Position numbers and translations under genes: made by a program. The notes under the pieces were generated by a model. The model did not search any database and was not told where the DNA came from. It saw nothing but the letters and a program-made list of their open reading frames with translations. Below are positions 1 to 12,292 of a DNA stretch of 64,000 bases, in pieces. Source of the DNA: Gnetum montanum (taxonomy: Eukaryota; Streptophyta; Gnetopsida; Gnetales; Gnetaceae). The stretch is taken from positions 67,532 to 131,531 of the forward strand of contig MNCI01023831.1 in NCBI GenBank assembly GCA_015680685.1. Reading direction: 5' to 3'. Numbering within the stretch: the stretch's first letter is position 1; the number at the start of each line of letters is the position of its first letter.

Positions 1-1716
1 AACACTATATACAATTGACATCTAGCCTTTTTTGGCAGCTTAGAGAGAAAGATAGGAAGAGAAGAAGTCTATTGCTGCCAATGCCAAGATTGCACCTTTT
101 GTTGTCCATTCATAAGCGTGCCATCAATCTCGTTCCTTGCATAACTACTTCAGCACCAGTCCATTCCAAGTGTTTCTTCTAGGTCCAATTTGTTGTTGCA
201 TGATTTCCATCTACACACACAACATAGTCGCATATTAGCAAGGGTAAATGAATCACAATGCAATTGATACCTTGCCTCAGTGTAAGGTCCATTGGCTGAG
301 TTGTGGTATGGCTGATGTAGATTTTGGAGATATACTAATGATGACTACCCAAGGTGTAGGGGTTAGGAGAAAATTAAAAAAATTGGACTAGGACCCCCAT
401 GACTAATCATGAACCTTCGGTAGCAAGAGAATGGAAAAAGATAAGGAATAAGAAAGATGGAAAAAAAGAGACAACTGCAATGCTGATGAAATGGATGTGA
501 AAGATGGAAATGAAAAACATAATTGGTGACTACAGAAATGTTTAAAGTAAAGAAATTAATGGATGCACCAAATAGGAATGCAAGTGGGTCCTCCCCAAAG
601 CAGCCTCATGCCCTTAATGCCCTTAATGCCCTTAATGCCCTGAGAATCCTACATTCAAAGAGTCTGTAGGCTCTAAGAATATCATTTGGAAACAAGAGTT
701 AAATTCTTAACCATAAGAGTTCACCAAAAAGAAAATAATGCATCCACTAACATACATACTACTAATATAATCGGCAATGAGGTGATAAATGGGGAAAGAA
801 GGATGGAAATAAGAGAATGTAATGGAATCTCAAGAACAAGGTGATGTACAGCTCCTTGTGTGTTAATGGTTAATGTGACTTAGTAGATCCCATTCTAAAT
901 CCAACCTCAAACAAACCACATTCAATGACTTCACATTGATACATTTGTCCCATCCATCAACTTGAAGTAACAAGAATGCCTTCACCAAAGAGCCACCACC
1001 ATTCCGACGAAACAAAGGAGGAGAGAGTAGGAAGTGAGAAGGGCCTTAGTTAGAGGGAACATGTTTATTTTAGTTCCATAACCAATGCTTGTAGCCAAAA
1101 TGATTATTTAATCTAAGGGATGTGCTTTGAATTCTCACTATTTTTTTTATTTTTATTTTTGCGTGAGAACCACACCATGCAAAGACTTATTATTTTATTT
1201 GCTCAGCTTCTTGATAATGTGGCAACATCGAAATGGTAAAAAAAATCAAGAAGAAATCATCCAAGAACCTAAGAGAATGGAAAATACAAGTGGATCAAAT
1301 CCCCTTGAAGTCACACACTTTTCAATTCTTAAGTCTTTCCTTAGTTCGAGAAATACCCAGTCACTGATTCGTTGATAGTTCTTATTATTGAAAAAGGGTG
1401 ACTGTATAGTTTCCAAGCCAAGAGAGACCATAGAAATTTATGGATGCATGGATGATGTGGACTCATTGCCTATTATATCAAAAGAACCATACCTTAGTAT
1501 CAACATCAGAACTTAAAGGTAAAAGCCAAACATTAGCAATCAATGGAATATAGTTCATACCATCTTTGAAGCACTTATTAAGTGACTAATCAATAAAGTA
1601 ATCAAAGATACAAAGAAATGAAAAAGTATAAATGATGTTGTAAAACAAAAACAAGAAAAGTTAAAGAAATTTGTAAAACAAAAATGTGTAAAAAAAATTA
1701 AAAAGAAGTGAGGGCC
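1..1716 (-). other. 3' noncoding region of element A
   Basis: This stretch has no gene. It is the reverse complement of the 3' noncoding regions of B (42.05-44.09 kb), H (57.6-59.5 kb), G (62.8-64 kb) and F (30.8-32.2 kb). It holds a T-rich array seen as A-rich here (about 1640-1705), the conserved hairpin described in the findings (about 1117-1190), and a short 9-bp tandem repeat (about 608-642, unit TGCCCTTAA, 3 to 4 copies) that the other copies lack. Confidence 0.75.
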
Positions 1717-4700
1717 TCAAATGATTAGCATAGGTGACCATCTATCCCATGATTGAATTGAAAGGGAGAGATCCAAAATAATGAGCATTTTTTTTAGAAG
1801 TTTCCAACTTCTCCCAATTGATGTTTTCAGGTTAAGGGTTGGAAGTTGGTGATGCTCATGCTCCAGTGTATCTATGCTTTTGATGTGAGTGCACGTTGTT
1901 TCCCCAGTTAGTTCCATGCATATTGGTGGGTTTCTCTCTTGATTAGTTGACAACCACTGGGTCTTCTCTTGTTGTGTGGTTACTACATATAGGTAGTTTA
2001 ACTTGTTATGCACACCATTTGCATGTAAGAGATGCTGAGCATTCCTATATGTCATCATCCTCTGTATCACTGTATGTGATGCATGAAACTTTCTTCTTCT
2101 CAATCTTTCCATAAATGTTTTCCTTAGATATTTCCAAGGAAAGATCATGGATTCCTAGGCATGCATTTATGGTACTTAGCCATGCCCTCTCCATTATTAT
2201 TGGGAAGTCCCCTTTGTTATTGTCAACTTCTATCATTAGAAAATCAACCGAATATGACGAAACACACATAGTGGTAATGATGTCCTCCACCAATCCCAAG
2301 GGGATAGTGATGGACTGGCCAACTAGCTCCAATAGAATATTACTCTATTTTAGTGGAGGTAGGTTCCAAGCTTTATACATTTCTTGTGATATTAAGTTGA
2401 CTCCAGAACCTGAGTCAAGAAGAGCCTTATGTTGTTCATTCCCAGTGACTTGGAGGTAGATTAAGAGACTTTCAGGGTCAGAGAGTTTCTTGGGAAGGTG
2501 ACCCACCTTTATCCAGTTCGTGATGGTATGTGTTAACATAATCATGTACGTTGAGCTTTTTTGTTGGTTTGAAGGGAGCTCTAAAGCCTTACTTGATGGA
2601 GGAACATTCCAAGGCTCAACCACTTGTGATTGTGAGAGCTTGTTTGGACTGTTGGTTCTGAAGAAAGATCTTCTCATTGTATGGTTGTTAAAACCAACAA
2701 CAGGTTGAAGGTTTTCCAGTCTCGTAGCATTACGTTGCTGTGGTTGAGTTGGGAGTTCCCCTTGCATCGTTGGAGTGGGTGGTAGTGGAACTATCAACGT
2801 AAGAGATGTGGGTGGATTTGGAGGATGGTATGCATGTGGGGTGTCCCTTCTAAGAGAAGGAGTCCTAAAATATTCCCACACTTGGTAGTGACATTGTGGG
2901 GTCATGTGACTAATAGAGTCACTTGGAGAAACCAGTTTCTGCATGTAATAGCCATATGTATCTAGTTGCTGATAAGGGTATTGTTGCCTAGGTAGTGGCA
3001 TCCCCCATGACTATGGGTATTGCCACTATTGGTGTTGCTTGATAGGTTGTGGCAGAGTTCCATTTGGATAATATGTTAATGGTTGGTGGAACTGTCTTGG
3101 GTTACCTTGGGAATAAGGTAATCAGTGGGGTGCTTTCCGTTTGTTAAGTCTTGGGTTGAGTGTATACACCCTAGACTCTTGCAGATGTGAGATTATTAGG
3201 TAACATCCCTTAGGATGGTCATATTGGTAGATCTCACATCCACCATCATTATCCATATTGGAGTCCACAACCTCATCAGTGATAGTCATTTTTCCCTTAC
3301 CCTTGTTACATGCATGGTCTGAATCTCTCCTCTTTTTCTTATCATGGTCACTACTTCGCTCCCTAGACTCCTCTACAATTTTGAGAAAGGTTTTAAATCT
3401 ATTTTCTAAGGAGTCCCACATTTGATCTACCTTATTCGACACTTCGGTTGTCAACTTTTGAAGTGGCAAGGTTTTTCTATTCACCAACTCTTTGAGTGGT
3501 GACTCATCCTCCTCCTTGCAGAATCTCATTCCCCTCTTCTGGAGAGAAGGATTGTGGTTATGCTCTTCCATGCTTTCTCTTTTCTATAGCTCTCATTCTT
3601 CCTTAGCTACTTTCTCTAACAATCTATGAACTTCATGGGACCTAAGTTTTGATAATCTTCCTTAGGCATATGTTCCAAGGGTTCTCCTAGTTTCATGTCT
3701 TAGCCCATCTATGAGATGGCAAAGTTGATCCTGTTGTGCATAACCATGGCCTGAGCAATGATGTATCAATACATAATATTGGCCCATGGCAGCATCCAAG
3801 GGTTCATGATTACCCTTCTTCCATCCTTGGATCTGCTTATGCAAGTTGAACACTCTCGAGTACATTTGGTATTTATCGTTAAATAGTTCTAGCATCGTAC
3901 TCCACCATCTAATGGATTCCAATTCTAAGGACGGATACCAATGTTTCACTTCTTTTATGAGTGTCCTTGGGAAAAAATTTAAATTTTTCCACTCATTTTC
4001 AATATTCTGTAATAAACAAGCATCATGGAATGCCTATAAGTGATTTTGCATATCAGCATTGTATCCCCCCTCAAACCGTGGGATACTATTCATGTCTAGT
4101 CTCTTGATCTAGTTATCTTTCTGGTGCCTTATAGGTATTCTAACAGCCTCCGTAATGTCTAACATGCTTTGGGTTTCAAGTATGGATTTTTCATGGTCAT
4201 TTCTCTCATGACGTTTGTGATGTCTACCCCTACTTTCCCTTCTTCCATGCCCTAATTCTCTCGAATCTCCTCGTCCTCACTCTCAACTCTCTCATCGAGG
4301 TCTCTCATCTTGCTTACCCTTATCCTCATGGTTGGGCTCTTTGTGACTATGTCTTGATGTGGAAGGAGAGGATGAATGATGTGATGAAGGTGAAGAAGAA
4401 GAGAAACCATCACCATGATGATGTTCCTTACCTTCTCTTTAGTGGTTACGACTTCGATTGTGATGACGATCAAACTACCTGCCCTTGTCATGTGCTTATG
4501 TTCCCTCATTGAACACTTGGTGCTCATGAGGATCAGAACTAGGGTTATGAATCATGGACTGTAGGTTCTGATACCCCACCTCCTTACCATTGTTAGGAGG
4601 GAAAACATCATTTCACTAGTTCACCTCCTTACCATTATAACTAGTTCACCATCTCCAATTTCACTTAGGATGTGCGGGTGGGGCCCTTTACCCTTCAACA

Positions 4701-5073
4701 ATGTATGGTAGCTCTCCTGCCATGAGTCCCTTAAACATTGTACCATTGTGGGATGGTAATCCCTTCTGTCATAATCACTTACAACATGTTTAGCATATAG
4801 CTACATCATGCTTATATGTGCAAGAGCACGAAGGAGCATGTTAGGTACTGCACGATTCGAGGGTAACACTATGTTATCTTGCAAGTCTCGCCAATGCAGT
4901 TGTTCATCCTGATGGAGGATAAAGATAAAATCAAGTATATACTCATCGTGATGAGTATACACTACCTGATACTATTGAGGAACCGATGGTTCTTGGTTAT
5001 GTATGTTGTGTCACTGATTGTCTCTAGTGTGATCTCTAGGTGATGAAGTGCTTTTGTGAGAAGAAGAAGACAT
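1717..5073 (-). pseudogene. gag-protease polyprotein of element A (degenerate)
   Basis: Would encode the structural Gag and the aspartic protease that matures it in the virus-like particle. Translating the minus strand from the ATG at 5073 (Met-Ser-Ser-Ser-Ser) gives an N-terminal region, a Ser/His-rich hinge, a capsid-like segment (about 3660-3950; RY/YY-x-L and GHGYAQ motifs typical of Athila Gag), a degenerate zinc knuckle (about 3203-3241; C-E-I-Y where a second Cys is expected), and a protease with an intact LLDSGSG motif near 2400. There are several in-frame stops, a frame change upstream of the capsid segment and another near 2045-2060. After the protease the reading passes into the short C-terminus shared with pol-bearing copies. 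Family assignment rests on similarity to the Athila Gag-PR I know; it is not a functional gene. Confidence 0.8.
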
Positions 5074-5191
5074 TGTTGTCTTACTTGGTGTGCTATTGAC
5101 CATTGTTTAATTTTTCTTTTGATTAACCTTAAGGGTTTGTTCTAGCTCCTAGTGATGTGGATGATTTCTACTTAGTGCACAAACAACTAAG

Positions 5192-5209
5192 TCCATGGTA
5201 ATGGCACCA
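5192..5209 (-). other. Primer-binding site of element A (tRNA-Asp type)
   Basis: One base inside the 5' LTR end, the minus strand reads TGGTGCCATTACCATGGA. This matches 13 of 18 bases of TGGCGCCGTTGCCGGGGA, the complement of the plant tRNA-Asp 3' end. Four of the five differences are transitions. Confidence 0.7.
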
Positions 5210-5210
5210 A

Positions 5211-6016
5211 TGATGAGTGGCGAGGTACCTCTACCCTCAAGCATACGAATATGAGAATTACACACACGATCCGGTTGAACTCCAAGGACTAAGTGCTTAC
5301 GTGCCTTATGGAACACTTAAGGTTGATCAGTCGTTGTCTTCCCAAGCTCACTTGTATTTGTCACGGTTGTATGGTTAAGTGAACTTGAGGTACATGATTT
5401 TTATGTCTTTTATGGTTTTATCGCTTATGCTAAGAGGGAAAAGGATGAAGAGACTAAGTAACTAAATTTTACTAACTAGGCTTTAATTGTCCTAGCATCA
5501 GTATTTGTTCCCACTTTCCATTGACACCCTAAACCAATGCAATGCTACTGGGATTACCAAATGCTATTTGTTACTAGGATTACCAAGCGTAACGCACATG
5601 CTCGAAGCAGTTGTACTAAATGCACTTAACTATGAGAGTTGATGGTTGAGAGAGATTAAGTCTTTAAGGAAAAATTTAAACATTTGAAAATAATTAAAGT
5701 CCTATTTAGCTTAGTCCATATGCTACAAGGTTTATCCAAAAGTTCATCTTTATTGCCATATACAATTGTGTGCTTAGGTATAGAATTTCTCAAATAAAAA
5801 TCCATTCACTTTGGGACTCCTACTGCGGGCACATGGAAATTATTCTAAGTCTAGAATGGTAAAATGACAAGAGTTTGGCTAAGGTCTAGATCTAAATGGA
5901 GAAACAAGGGAGAGCCACCTCTTATTTATAGAACTGGTGATGAGCTACGATATCGTGTATGCGATATTGTAGCTTCCTATGTGATCTCGTGGCCCATGCG
6001 ATGTCGCATCCCATCA
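5211..6016 (-). repeat. 5' LTR of element A
   Basis: On the minus strand the LTR begins TGATGGG at 6016 and ends CTCATCA at 5211 (806 bp). It is shorter than the LTRs of B (987 and 927 bp), so it carries internal deletions. Just inside the start lie several CGATATCG-like palindromes. A TATA box (TATAAATA) is at 5940-5933. Confidence 0.85.
5933..5940 (-). promoter_or_regulatory. TATA box in LTR of element A
   Basis: TATAAATA on the minus strand, about 77 bp after the LTR start and just downstream of the palindrome cluster. The same position and sequence context occur in B, G and H. Confidence 0.6.
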
Positions 6017-6087
6017 TGAATGCTTGTAATTCATATGGTTGGATGTAGGGTATACTCACCACTCATCATTTGTGCCATTTTTTGGGA
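6017..6087 (+). repeat. 5' LTR remnant and primer site of element F
   Basis: The final LTR bases end in CTCATCA at 6068 and resemble the LTR ends of D and C. Positions 6070-6087 align with the tRNA-Asp primer site at 11 of 18 bases, so the site is badly eroded and is called mainly by position. Confidence 0.65.
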
Positions 6088-6230
6088 TCTTTATTTTGTT
6101 ACATGCACTATCTAGGATTTAGTGAAAATTATTCAAGATCATTGGAATGAACCCTAAAGTCATATCATACATCAAAATAACTACAACAACTATAAGAAAG
6201 CACAGTGCATTTTTTGTCTTCTAATACAAG

Positions 6231-9200
6231 ATGTCTTCCTTTCATAGGAGTGGTTCTTTGCCCATATCTAATGGAGTAAATTGGTGGGTGCCCTAGTAAT
6301 ATAGAGTGGTATATGCTCATCATAATGAGTATATACACAATTTCACCTTTGTCCTACACTAGGATGAGCTACTATGGTGGTTGGACATGGAGGGCAACAT
6401 TTTGTTGCTGCCTAATCAATCCATTCATACAATGTTTCATCAAACTCTTATGTAGTTGGGCATCCAAGGGCTTCATGTTGAATATGTTGTGTAGGAGAGT
6501 GACACCAAGGATTATCATCCTATCAATGCATAACACTTAAGGGATTGACGACTAGAGAAACATTACGAATCTGCAAAGAGGAAGTGGTCTAATGATTCGT
6601 CATTCCTAACGTATCAAAAAGATGGTGGAAAATCCTTCTCTAGGGGTTTTCCATTCAGAGAGACTCCTATCTTTGACTTTGGGGAAGGAGGTCAAAACCA
6701 AAACTTACAGTCAATGATCCATAATCCTAATTTTGGTAATAATGGATCCCATGACAAAGGGGGATCCAAGGAGGAGAGTCATGGTAGGGATGCAAGCAAT
6801 AAGAATAATCATGATCATGGCTATGTCCATCAAAGAGGACATAACAGGCATTGTGATGGTGATAGTCCTCCTTCCTCTTCACCTTTGTCATTATCTTGTT
6901 CCTCTTCTAGTTTTGAATGTAATTACAAGGGGTGTAATTTTGATGGATGTGATCAACAAGGCCGAGATGATCGTAGGGACTATAAGGCAAGTTAATATGT
7001 GAGGCATGGGAATTCAAGAGAGGCCCATCACCATAAATGATAGGGTAGTAGAGGGCATCATAGGTACCAAGATCATGGCTATGATGAGCCTTTTCTTGCT
7101 ACCCAAAGCATGCTAAACATCACAGATGCGATGAGAATTCCTATAAGGCATGTAAAGGATAGTCAAATCAAGAGGCTAGACATGAACAATATTCCTAGGC
7201 TTGAAGGGGAATATAACTTAGATATGTAGAACCATCTTTAGGTTTTTCATGATGCATATACCTTGCAAAATATATAAAATAACTTACAAAAGCTTAAGTT
7301 GTTTCCCAAGATACTCATTAAAGAAGTAGAAAGCTGGTACCAATCATTTGAGCCAAAAAGAATCTGTAGGTGGAGTACAATGCTTGAACTACTCAATGAA
7401 AAATATCAAACATGCTCAAGAGTGTCCAACTTGAGGAGGTAGATCCAAGGATGAAAGTAAGAAACACATGAGTCCTTGGATGCTAGCATGGGTAGTTATT
7501 ATTCCTTATTGCACAGATGTCCTAGCCATGGTTATTTTCAATAGGAGCAACTTTGTCATATTATAGATGAGCTCTAATTAGAAATGAGAAGAAGTCTTGC
7601 AGTTTATGACCAAGGGTGATTATCAAACTTAAGAGTTCATCAAATCTAAAGGCTGATCGAGCAAGTAGCAAAAGAAGAAGGAGAGTTGAGTAAATGTGAA
7701 AGTGCACAAGAATACATTTGAGATCCTACCATTTGCAAGAGGGAGGTCCAATTTTGTGAAAGTGAGGAGGAATCATCACTTGATGAGATGGTAAACCAGA
7801 AAACCTTACCTATTTAAAAATTTATATCTAAAATTATAGCTAAGGTGGATCAATTATAGGACTCTATGGATAGTAGATTTCAAGCTATCCTTAAAATTGC
7901 TAAAGAGTCCAAAAAAAAGTGGTGATCATGATCGGAAGAGGCAAAAGGAAGTTGAATGTGTCAATCAAAGGGGTAAGGGCAAGATTTCTATAGTAGATGA
8001 AGTTGTAGAAACTAAATTAGATGATGGTGGTGGATGTGACATCTATCAATATGAACATCCTAAGGAATGTTGCCCCATTGTGTCATACTTACAGGAGTTT
8101 AGGATGTATGCTCTGAATCCACATGTAGAAAAAAGACAAATACCCAAAATATTATCTTATCCTCAAGGAAATCCTAGGTATTTCCATCAACAACAACAAT
8201 ATTATCCAAGTGGAACTCCACCACAACTATACAAGGAGTATCAATAGTGGCACCAACCATAGTCATGGGGGATGCAACCTCCAAGGTAGCAGTACCCTTA
8301 TAGGCAGCTAGATCCATATTGGTATTACATTCAGCAACCACAATCTCCATGTGACTCTTCCACTCACATTTCTTCTTTCCAACATCACTACTACCCTCTT
8401 AAATACTCTAGAAATCATTCTTCATATTTCAAGAGGAATACCACATTTTATCCTTATCCTCCTATTCTTGCACCTATTCCCCCACACTCAATGACACTCC
8501 CACGTACTCCATCCATGCAAGGTGAACTTTTAGCCTAGCTGCAGCAACACAACACTACTAGGACCATCAATCTATGATTAGTTCATCAACCAAGTGGATC
8601 AAAATCTCATGATTGTCAAAGACCAATTTTTTGGTCCAATATTTCTACTAAGCCCTCATAGACTTAGGCAATTGGTCACCTTACTCCTACCTCATCCTCT
8701 ATAGACCATTCCATTAAGAATCCTTCATAACAAATGCTATCCAAAATCCATACTATTATGCTCACTCATATTGTATCTAATTGGATATAGGTTGGCAACC
8801 TTATCAAGAAATTAGTTGATCCTGGGAGTCATCTTATCCATCTATAGATGACCAAGAATGAATCATGTAAAGATCTTCTTTATTCAAGTTTTTGTGTAAA
8901 CTTGATTTCTCATGAGATGTATACTGCCTAGAACCCATTGCCTCTCAAGAAGAGAAATATCTTATTGGAATTGGAAAACTAGTCCATTACTATTTTATTG
9001 GGACTAGTCAAAGACATTTTTGGCCACCATCTATGGGTGGTCTTATCTTGCCAATTTTTTAGTAATCAAGGTTGAGAATTGCAAAGGGGACTTTCCAATC
9101 ATTATGGAAAGGACATGGCTAAGCACTGTTGATGCAAGAATGAACATTAGAGATCTTTTCCTAGAGACATCTAAGGAAAATGCATTTAAAAAGATCAAGA

Positions 9201-9460
9201 AGAAATGATTTCCATCGATCACGTACAATGATATAGGTGTAATTTCAGACAAAAAATCTTGTCCATAAAATAAGCATCTATTTTTGCATACAAGTAGTGT
9301 GCATATGAAGCACATATTCAAAGGTATCTATACATAGTATTCACAATGTAAGAGGGTACCTAGTGGTTGACTGCTAATTCTAATAGTAGCTCAATGTGCA
9401 TGGAACCTACTAAGAGCCTAACATACACTTATGTTGTAGGCATAGATGAACTAGAGTAAG
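6231..9460 (+). pseudogene. gag-protease of element F (degenerate)
   Basis: The ATG at 6231 is in frame with the first Gag segment (around 6306) and matches the start position in B and H. The Ser-rich, His-rich hinge (6714-6995), capsid-like region (about 7260-7620), charged region, zinc-knuckle remnant (8034-8075; C-D-I-Y with the second Cys lost) and protease follow in order. The protease active site is destroyed: Tyr-Ser-Ser (around 8878) stands where A, B and H have Asp-Ser-Gly. Stops are frequent and mostly TAG where relatives have CAG. The final part (9210-9460) is too eroded to place exactly. Confidence 0.75.
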
Positions 9461-9489
9461 TTCATCACCAACTCTCTAATGATGAAAAC

Positions 9490-10584
9490 AATGATACCAA
9501 TTGGAAAGAGTTGGAGGTCCTTGAAAATTTCAAACAAGAGCCCCTAGAGTTGAAAACTCTATCTGCTAGCCTAGAATATGCATTCTTAAAAAATGGCAAG
9601 TTAGTCATACTTAATGGCAAACTTGCTTCCAAGTAGAAAGCAAAACTATTGAAAGTGGTCAACAGATGGCTAACAACCTTTTCTTGGTCATATCCTAAAC
9701 TCATTGGAATTGATCCATGGATATGCCAGTAGCAAATTTACACTGATCCATCCATGAAGCCAAGGATGCAACCACAATGACAATTGAATCCAAAATTGAA
9801 GCAAATCATCAAGAAGGAGATTCAGAAACTCCTTAAGGCATAATTCATCTACCCTATTGTAGATAGTGAGTGGATCAGCCCACTCATGATAGTGCCAAAG
9901 AGAGGTGGTAAATGGCAAGTTTTTATTAATTTTAGGTTGTTAAACATGGCAACATTCAAAAATCATTTTTTATTTCTCTTTTTTGATTAGGTGTTGGACA
10001 ACATATCTAGGCATTACTATTATAGTTTTATGGATGGTTATAGTGACTATAACCAAATCTAGATCACACGAGTGGATCAAGCCAAAACAACATTCACAAG
10101 TCCCTAGGGGACCTTTGCATATCGAAAAGATGCCTTTTGGTCTATGTAATGCTCCTACCACATTTTAATACCTAGTCTTAAGAATCTGTCAAAAGTAAAT
10201 TAGTAGCGAAGTGGAAGTCTTTATGGATGACTTCTCCACTTATGGTGCTATTTTTGAGAAAGCCTTAGACCACCTTAAGTAAGTATTAAAAAGATACATG
10301 GAAACAAAACTATGGCTCAATTAGCAAAAGAGCCATCTCATGGTCCAAGAAGGCATTGTATTAGGGCAAAAAATTTTGAAAGAAGGGATTAAGGTTAATC
10401 CTAAAAGGATAAGGGTCATCCAAGGAATCACTCACCAACCGAAAACTGTCAAAGATGTTCAGTCATTCCTTGGACACATTTGCTACTACTAGTGATTTAT
10501 AGAGAATTTGTCTAAGATTGTGAAATCATTGGTCAAGATACCAAAGAAATATGATCCCTTTATCTAGACCATGGAATATGAAAA
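9490..10584 (+). pseudogene. pol of element F, part 1: reverse transcriptase (interrupted)
   Basis: Begins with the KQEPLELK motif shared with G (59.88 kb). It contains RT blocks seen as LVDFRLLN-type and FMDGYSDYNQ (about 10025), a stretch equivalent to MPFGLCNAPTTF (about 10130), and an intact metal-binding FMDDFSTYG box (about 10220). Frame changes and stops break it. The sequence stops in the segment just before RNase H, where E is inserted; the next codons are found at 28921. In life this enzyme would copy the element RNA into DNA. Confidence 0.8.
10580..10584 (+). repeat. Left target-site duplication of E (GAAAA)
   Basis: GAAAA directly before the TGAAACACC start of E. The same five bases follow its 3' LTR at 28921-28925. 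Removing E and one copy restores a continuous RT/RNase H reading in F. Confidence 0.9.
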
Positions 10585-12292
10585 TGAAACACCCTAAATT
10601 TCCAAGGCATTCTTTCTTCACCGGGTCCTTGCAATTCAAGCAGCATCATGGCAATTCATCAAGAGAGGGGTGCTCTAATGTTTAGATTATCTAGTTTGGC
10701 AAGTTTTCTACTCCTAGTGTCAACAAGCTCAATGGATCCTCTAGCCTTCCCACCTGAGTAGTTCATCCAGCTGACAGCCTACTTAGAAATGATGCGTGGA
10801 ATTGTTAGCAATGCTCAGGATGTACAAAATAGTTCAGCAAGTTTTCTAGTCAAGAAGTTTACTATGCTACACTACATAGTATAGCAGGCTTCAGAAGATG
10901 GATGCAAAACAAAGTGCTATGTTATGCTATGCTACATAGCATAGCATAGCAAAAGCCAGATAGTTAGTTCCCTCGCCCGACTCCAAGTCCTTCAGCAATG
11001 GCTCCTTCCACCAGAAAGCGAAAAATTTAGCAAAAATCAGGCCATGTTGGCTACTATGTTATGCTATGCTACATAGTATAACGTAGCGTAGCAACTCTAC
11101 AAGAGTGAAAAAGGCATCTTAAAGTGTAGGATCAACAAGTTTGTAAGTTTCACATTGCAAAAAAGCAAAGGTTCCAGATTGTCGACATTTCCACAATTAA
11201 CGCTAGCTACTATGCTATGCATAGCATAGTGTAGCAAATATGCAAAATCATCCATAGCACTTCAAATGCTTCCAACACATGAAACAGGACTCAACGCAAG
11301 TTTTTGCCCCAAATTGGTGGCTACACTATGCTACGCTGCATAGAATAGCACAACGTAGAAAGATGCTATGCTATGCGAACATGCTACGCTCTAAAGCATA
11401 GCATGGCATAGCAAGCTACTATACTACGCCGACATGCTAAACTACAAAGCATAGCACAGCGTGGGTAGCTATGCTACATCAATGCATTTCACCTGTTTGC
11501 ATCGTTGGCATACATCTCCAAGTTCTAACACCATAATTACAACATGGCAGGCTCGTCAATTCGCTTTGCAATTTCATGCAGCATGGACACGTCAACATAG
11601 GTCTAGGACACATGGCATTCAAACTACATCTTTTACGTGCTCCTAGCCCTATAAATACCTTGACAAGCAATGCTCAAAGGGTTGGCTAGCACGAAGGTGG
11701 GGTGAGCAAACAAACTGACTTGCAAGTTAGGAAAAATTCAAGCAAGCAAGTTAGCACTTTTGCAAGTTGGCAAACTGGCAATCTTGGGCATTGTAAACAT
11801 TCTTCTCATTTGGCATTCTGTTTGCACTTTCCCATTACCTTTGTAGCATTTCGCACTATCAACCCTTGAGTCCACATTCAAGCACATGGTCGACTTTCTT
11901 TGAACGTTTTGGTTACTTTTGGGATCTCTGTGCTTCCCAGTGTAGCACAACCAATTGTATCGACTTTGACAAAGTAAATCCATAGCTTTAAAGTGGTGCA
12001 TTCTCTTAAATACATTTTACTTTTCTTTTTTGCTTGTCATTTCATTTTACATTGTTTTCCACTTTCCTGCATTTAAAAATTATTATTTTTATGCTATAAG
12101 TCTTACTTCCAAATCATACATTTGCAAAAGGTTATAGTAACACTGACTAAGTCCCTGTTTGATTAACTAGACCATTCACGGAACCTCGCTTCTGTTTTAT
12201 CTAGCATGGCCCTCACACGGATCTGGGGTTAAAACTATCACAACCAATGACCTCTTGGTTTTTCCTAGCCACCGATGTTTTCGGTCGCTACA
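10585..12292 (+). repeat. 5' LTR of element E
   Basis: Runs from TGAAACACC to GGTCGCTACA (1708 bp), closely matched by 27201-28920. U3 (about 10850-11470) is packed with inverted copies of GCTATGCTA/TAGCATAGC. One, at 10923-10948, is a palindrome with 12-bp arms around CA. A TATA box lies at 11650-11657. The last 15 bases (TTTTCGGTCGCTACA) are of the kind that ends Tat-lineage LTRs. Confidence 0.9.
11650..11657 (+). promoter_or_regulatory. TATA box in 5' LTR of E
   Basis: TATAAATA following the palindrome-rich U3. The identical element occurs at 28278-28285 in the 3' LTR. It would set the start of the sense transcript of E. Confidence 0.65.

Larger units (their letters stand above)
1..6016 (-). 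mobile_element. Element A: pol-less Athila-like LTR retrotransposon, 3' end beyond window
   Basis: On the minus strand the order is 5' LTR (right end), tRNA-Asp primer site, gag-protease, then a long noncoding 3' region that runs off the left edge. The first bases match, in reverse complement, the tail of element H about 150 bp before its 3' LTR, so the 3' LTR lies just outside. RT, RNase H and integrase are absent: the protease end passes directly to the sequence that closes pol in elements F and G. The right end cuts into the 5' LTR of F, whose last 52 bp resume at 6017. No target duplication can be tested because the left end is missing. Confidence 0.85.
6017..10584 (+). mobile_element. 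Element F, left part: pol-bearing Athila-like retrotransposon
   Basis: This is the 5' part of an autonomous-type element: end of the 5' LTR, tRNA-Asp-like primer site, gag-protease and the first half of RT. It is cut at 10584 by element E and continues at 28921. Only the last 52 bp of its 5' LTR remain because element A landed there. It is the most decayed of the Athila-like copies, with many stops and frame changes. Confidence 0.85.

Noticed and set aside
10850-11470. Possible CRISPR-like array from the GCTATGCTA repeats
   Set aside because: Repeats are short, inverted as well as direct, irregularly spaced and lie in a plant LTR; no spacers of constant length.
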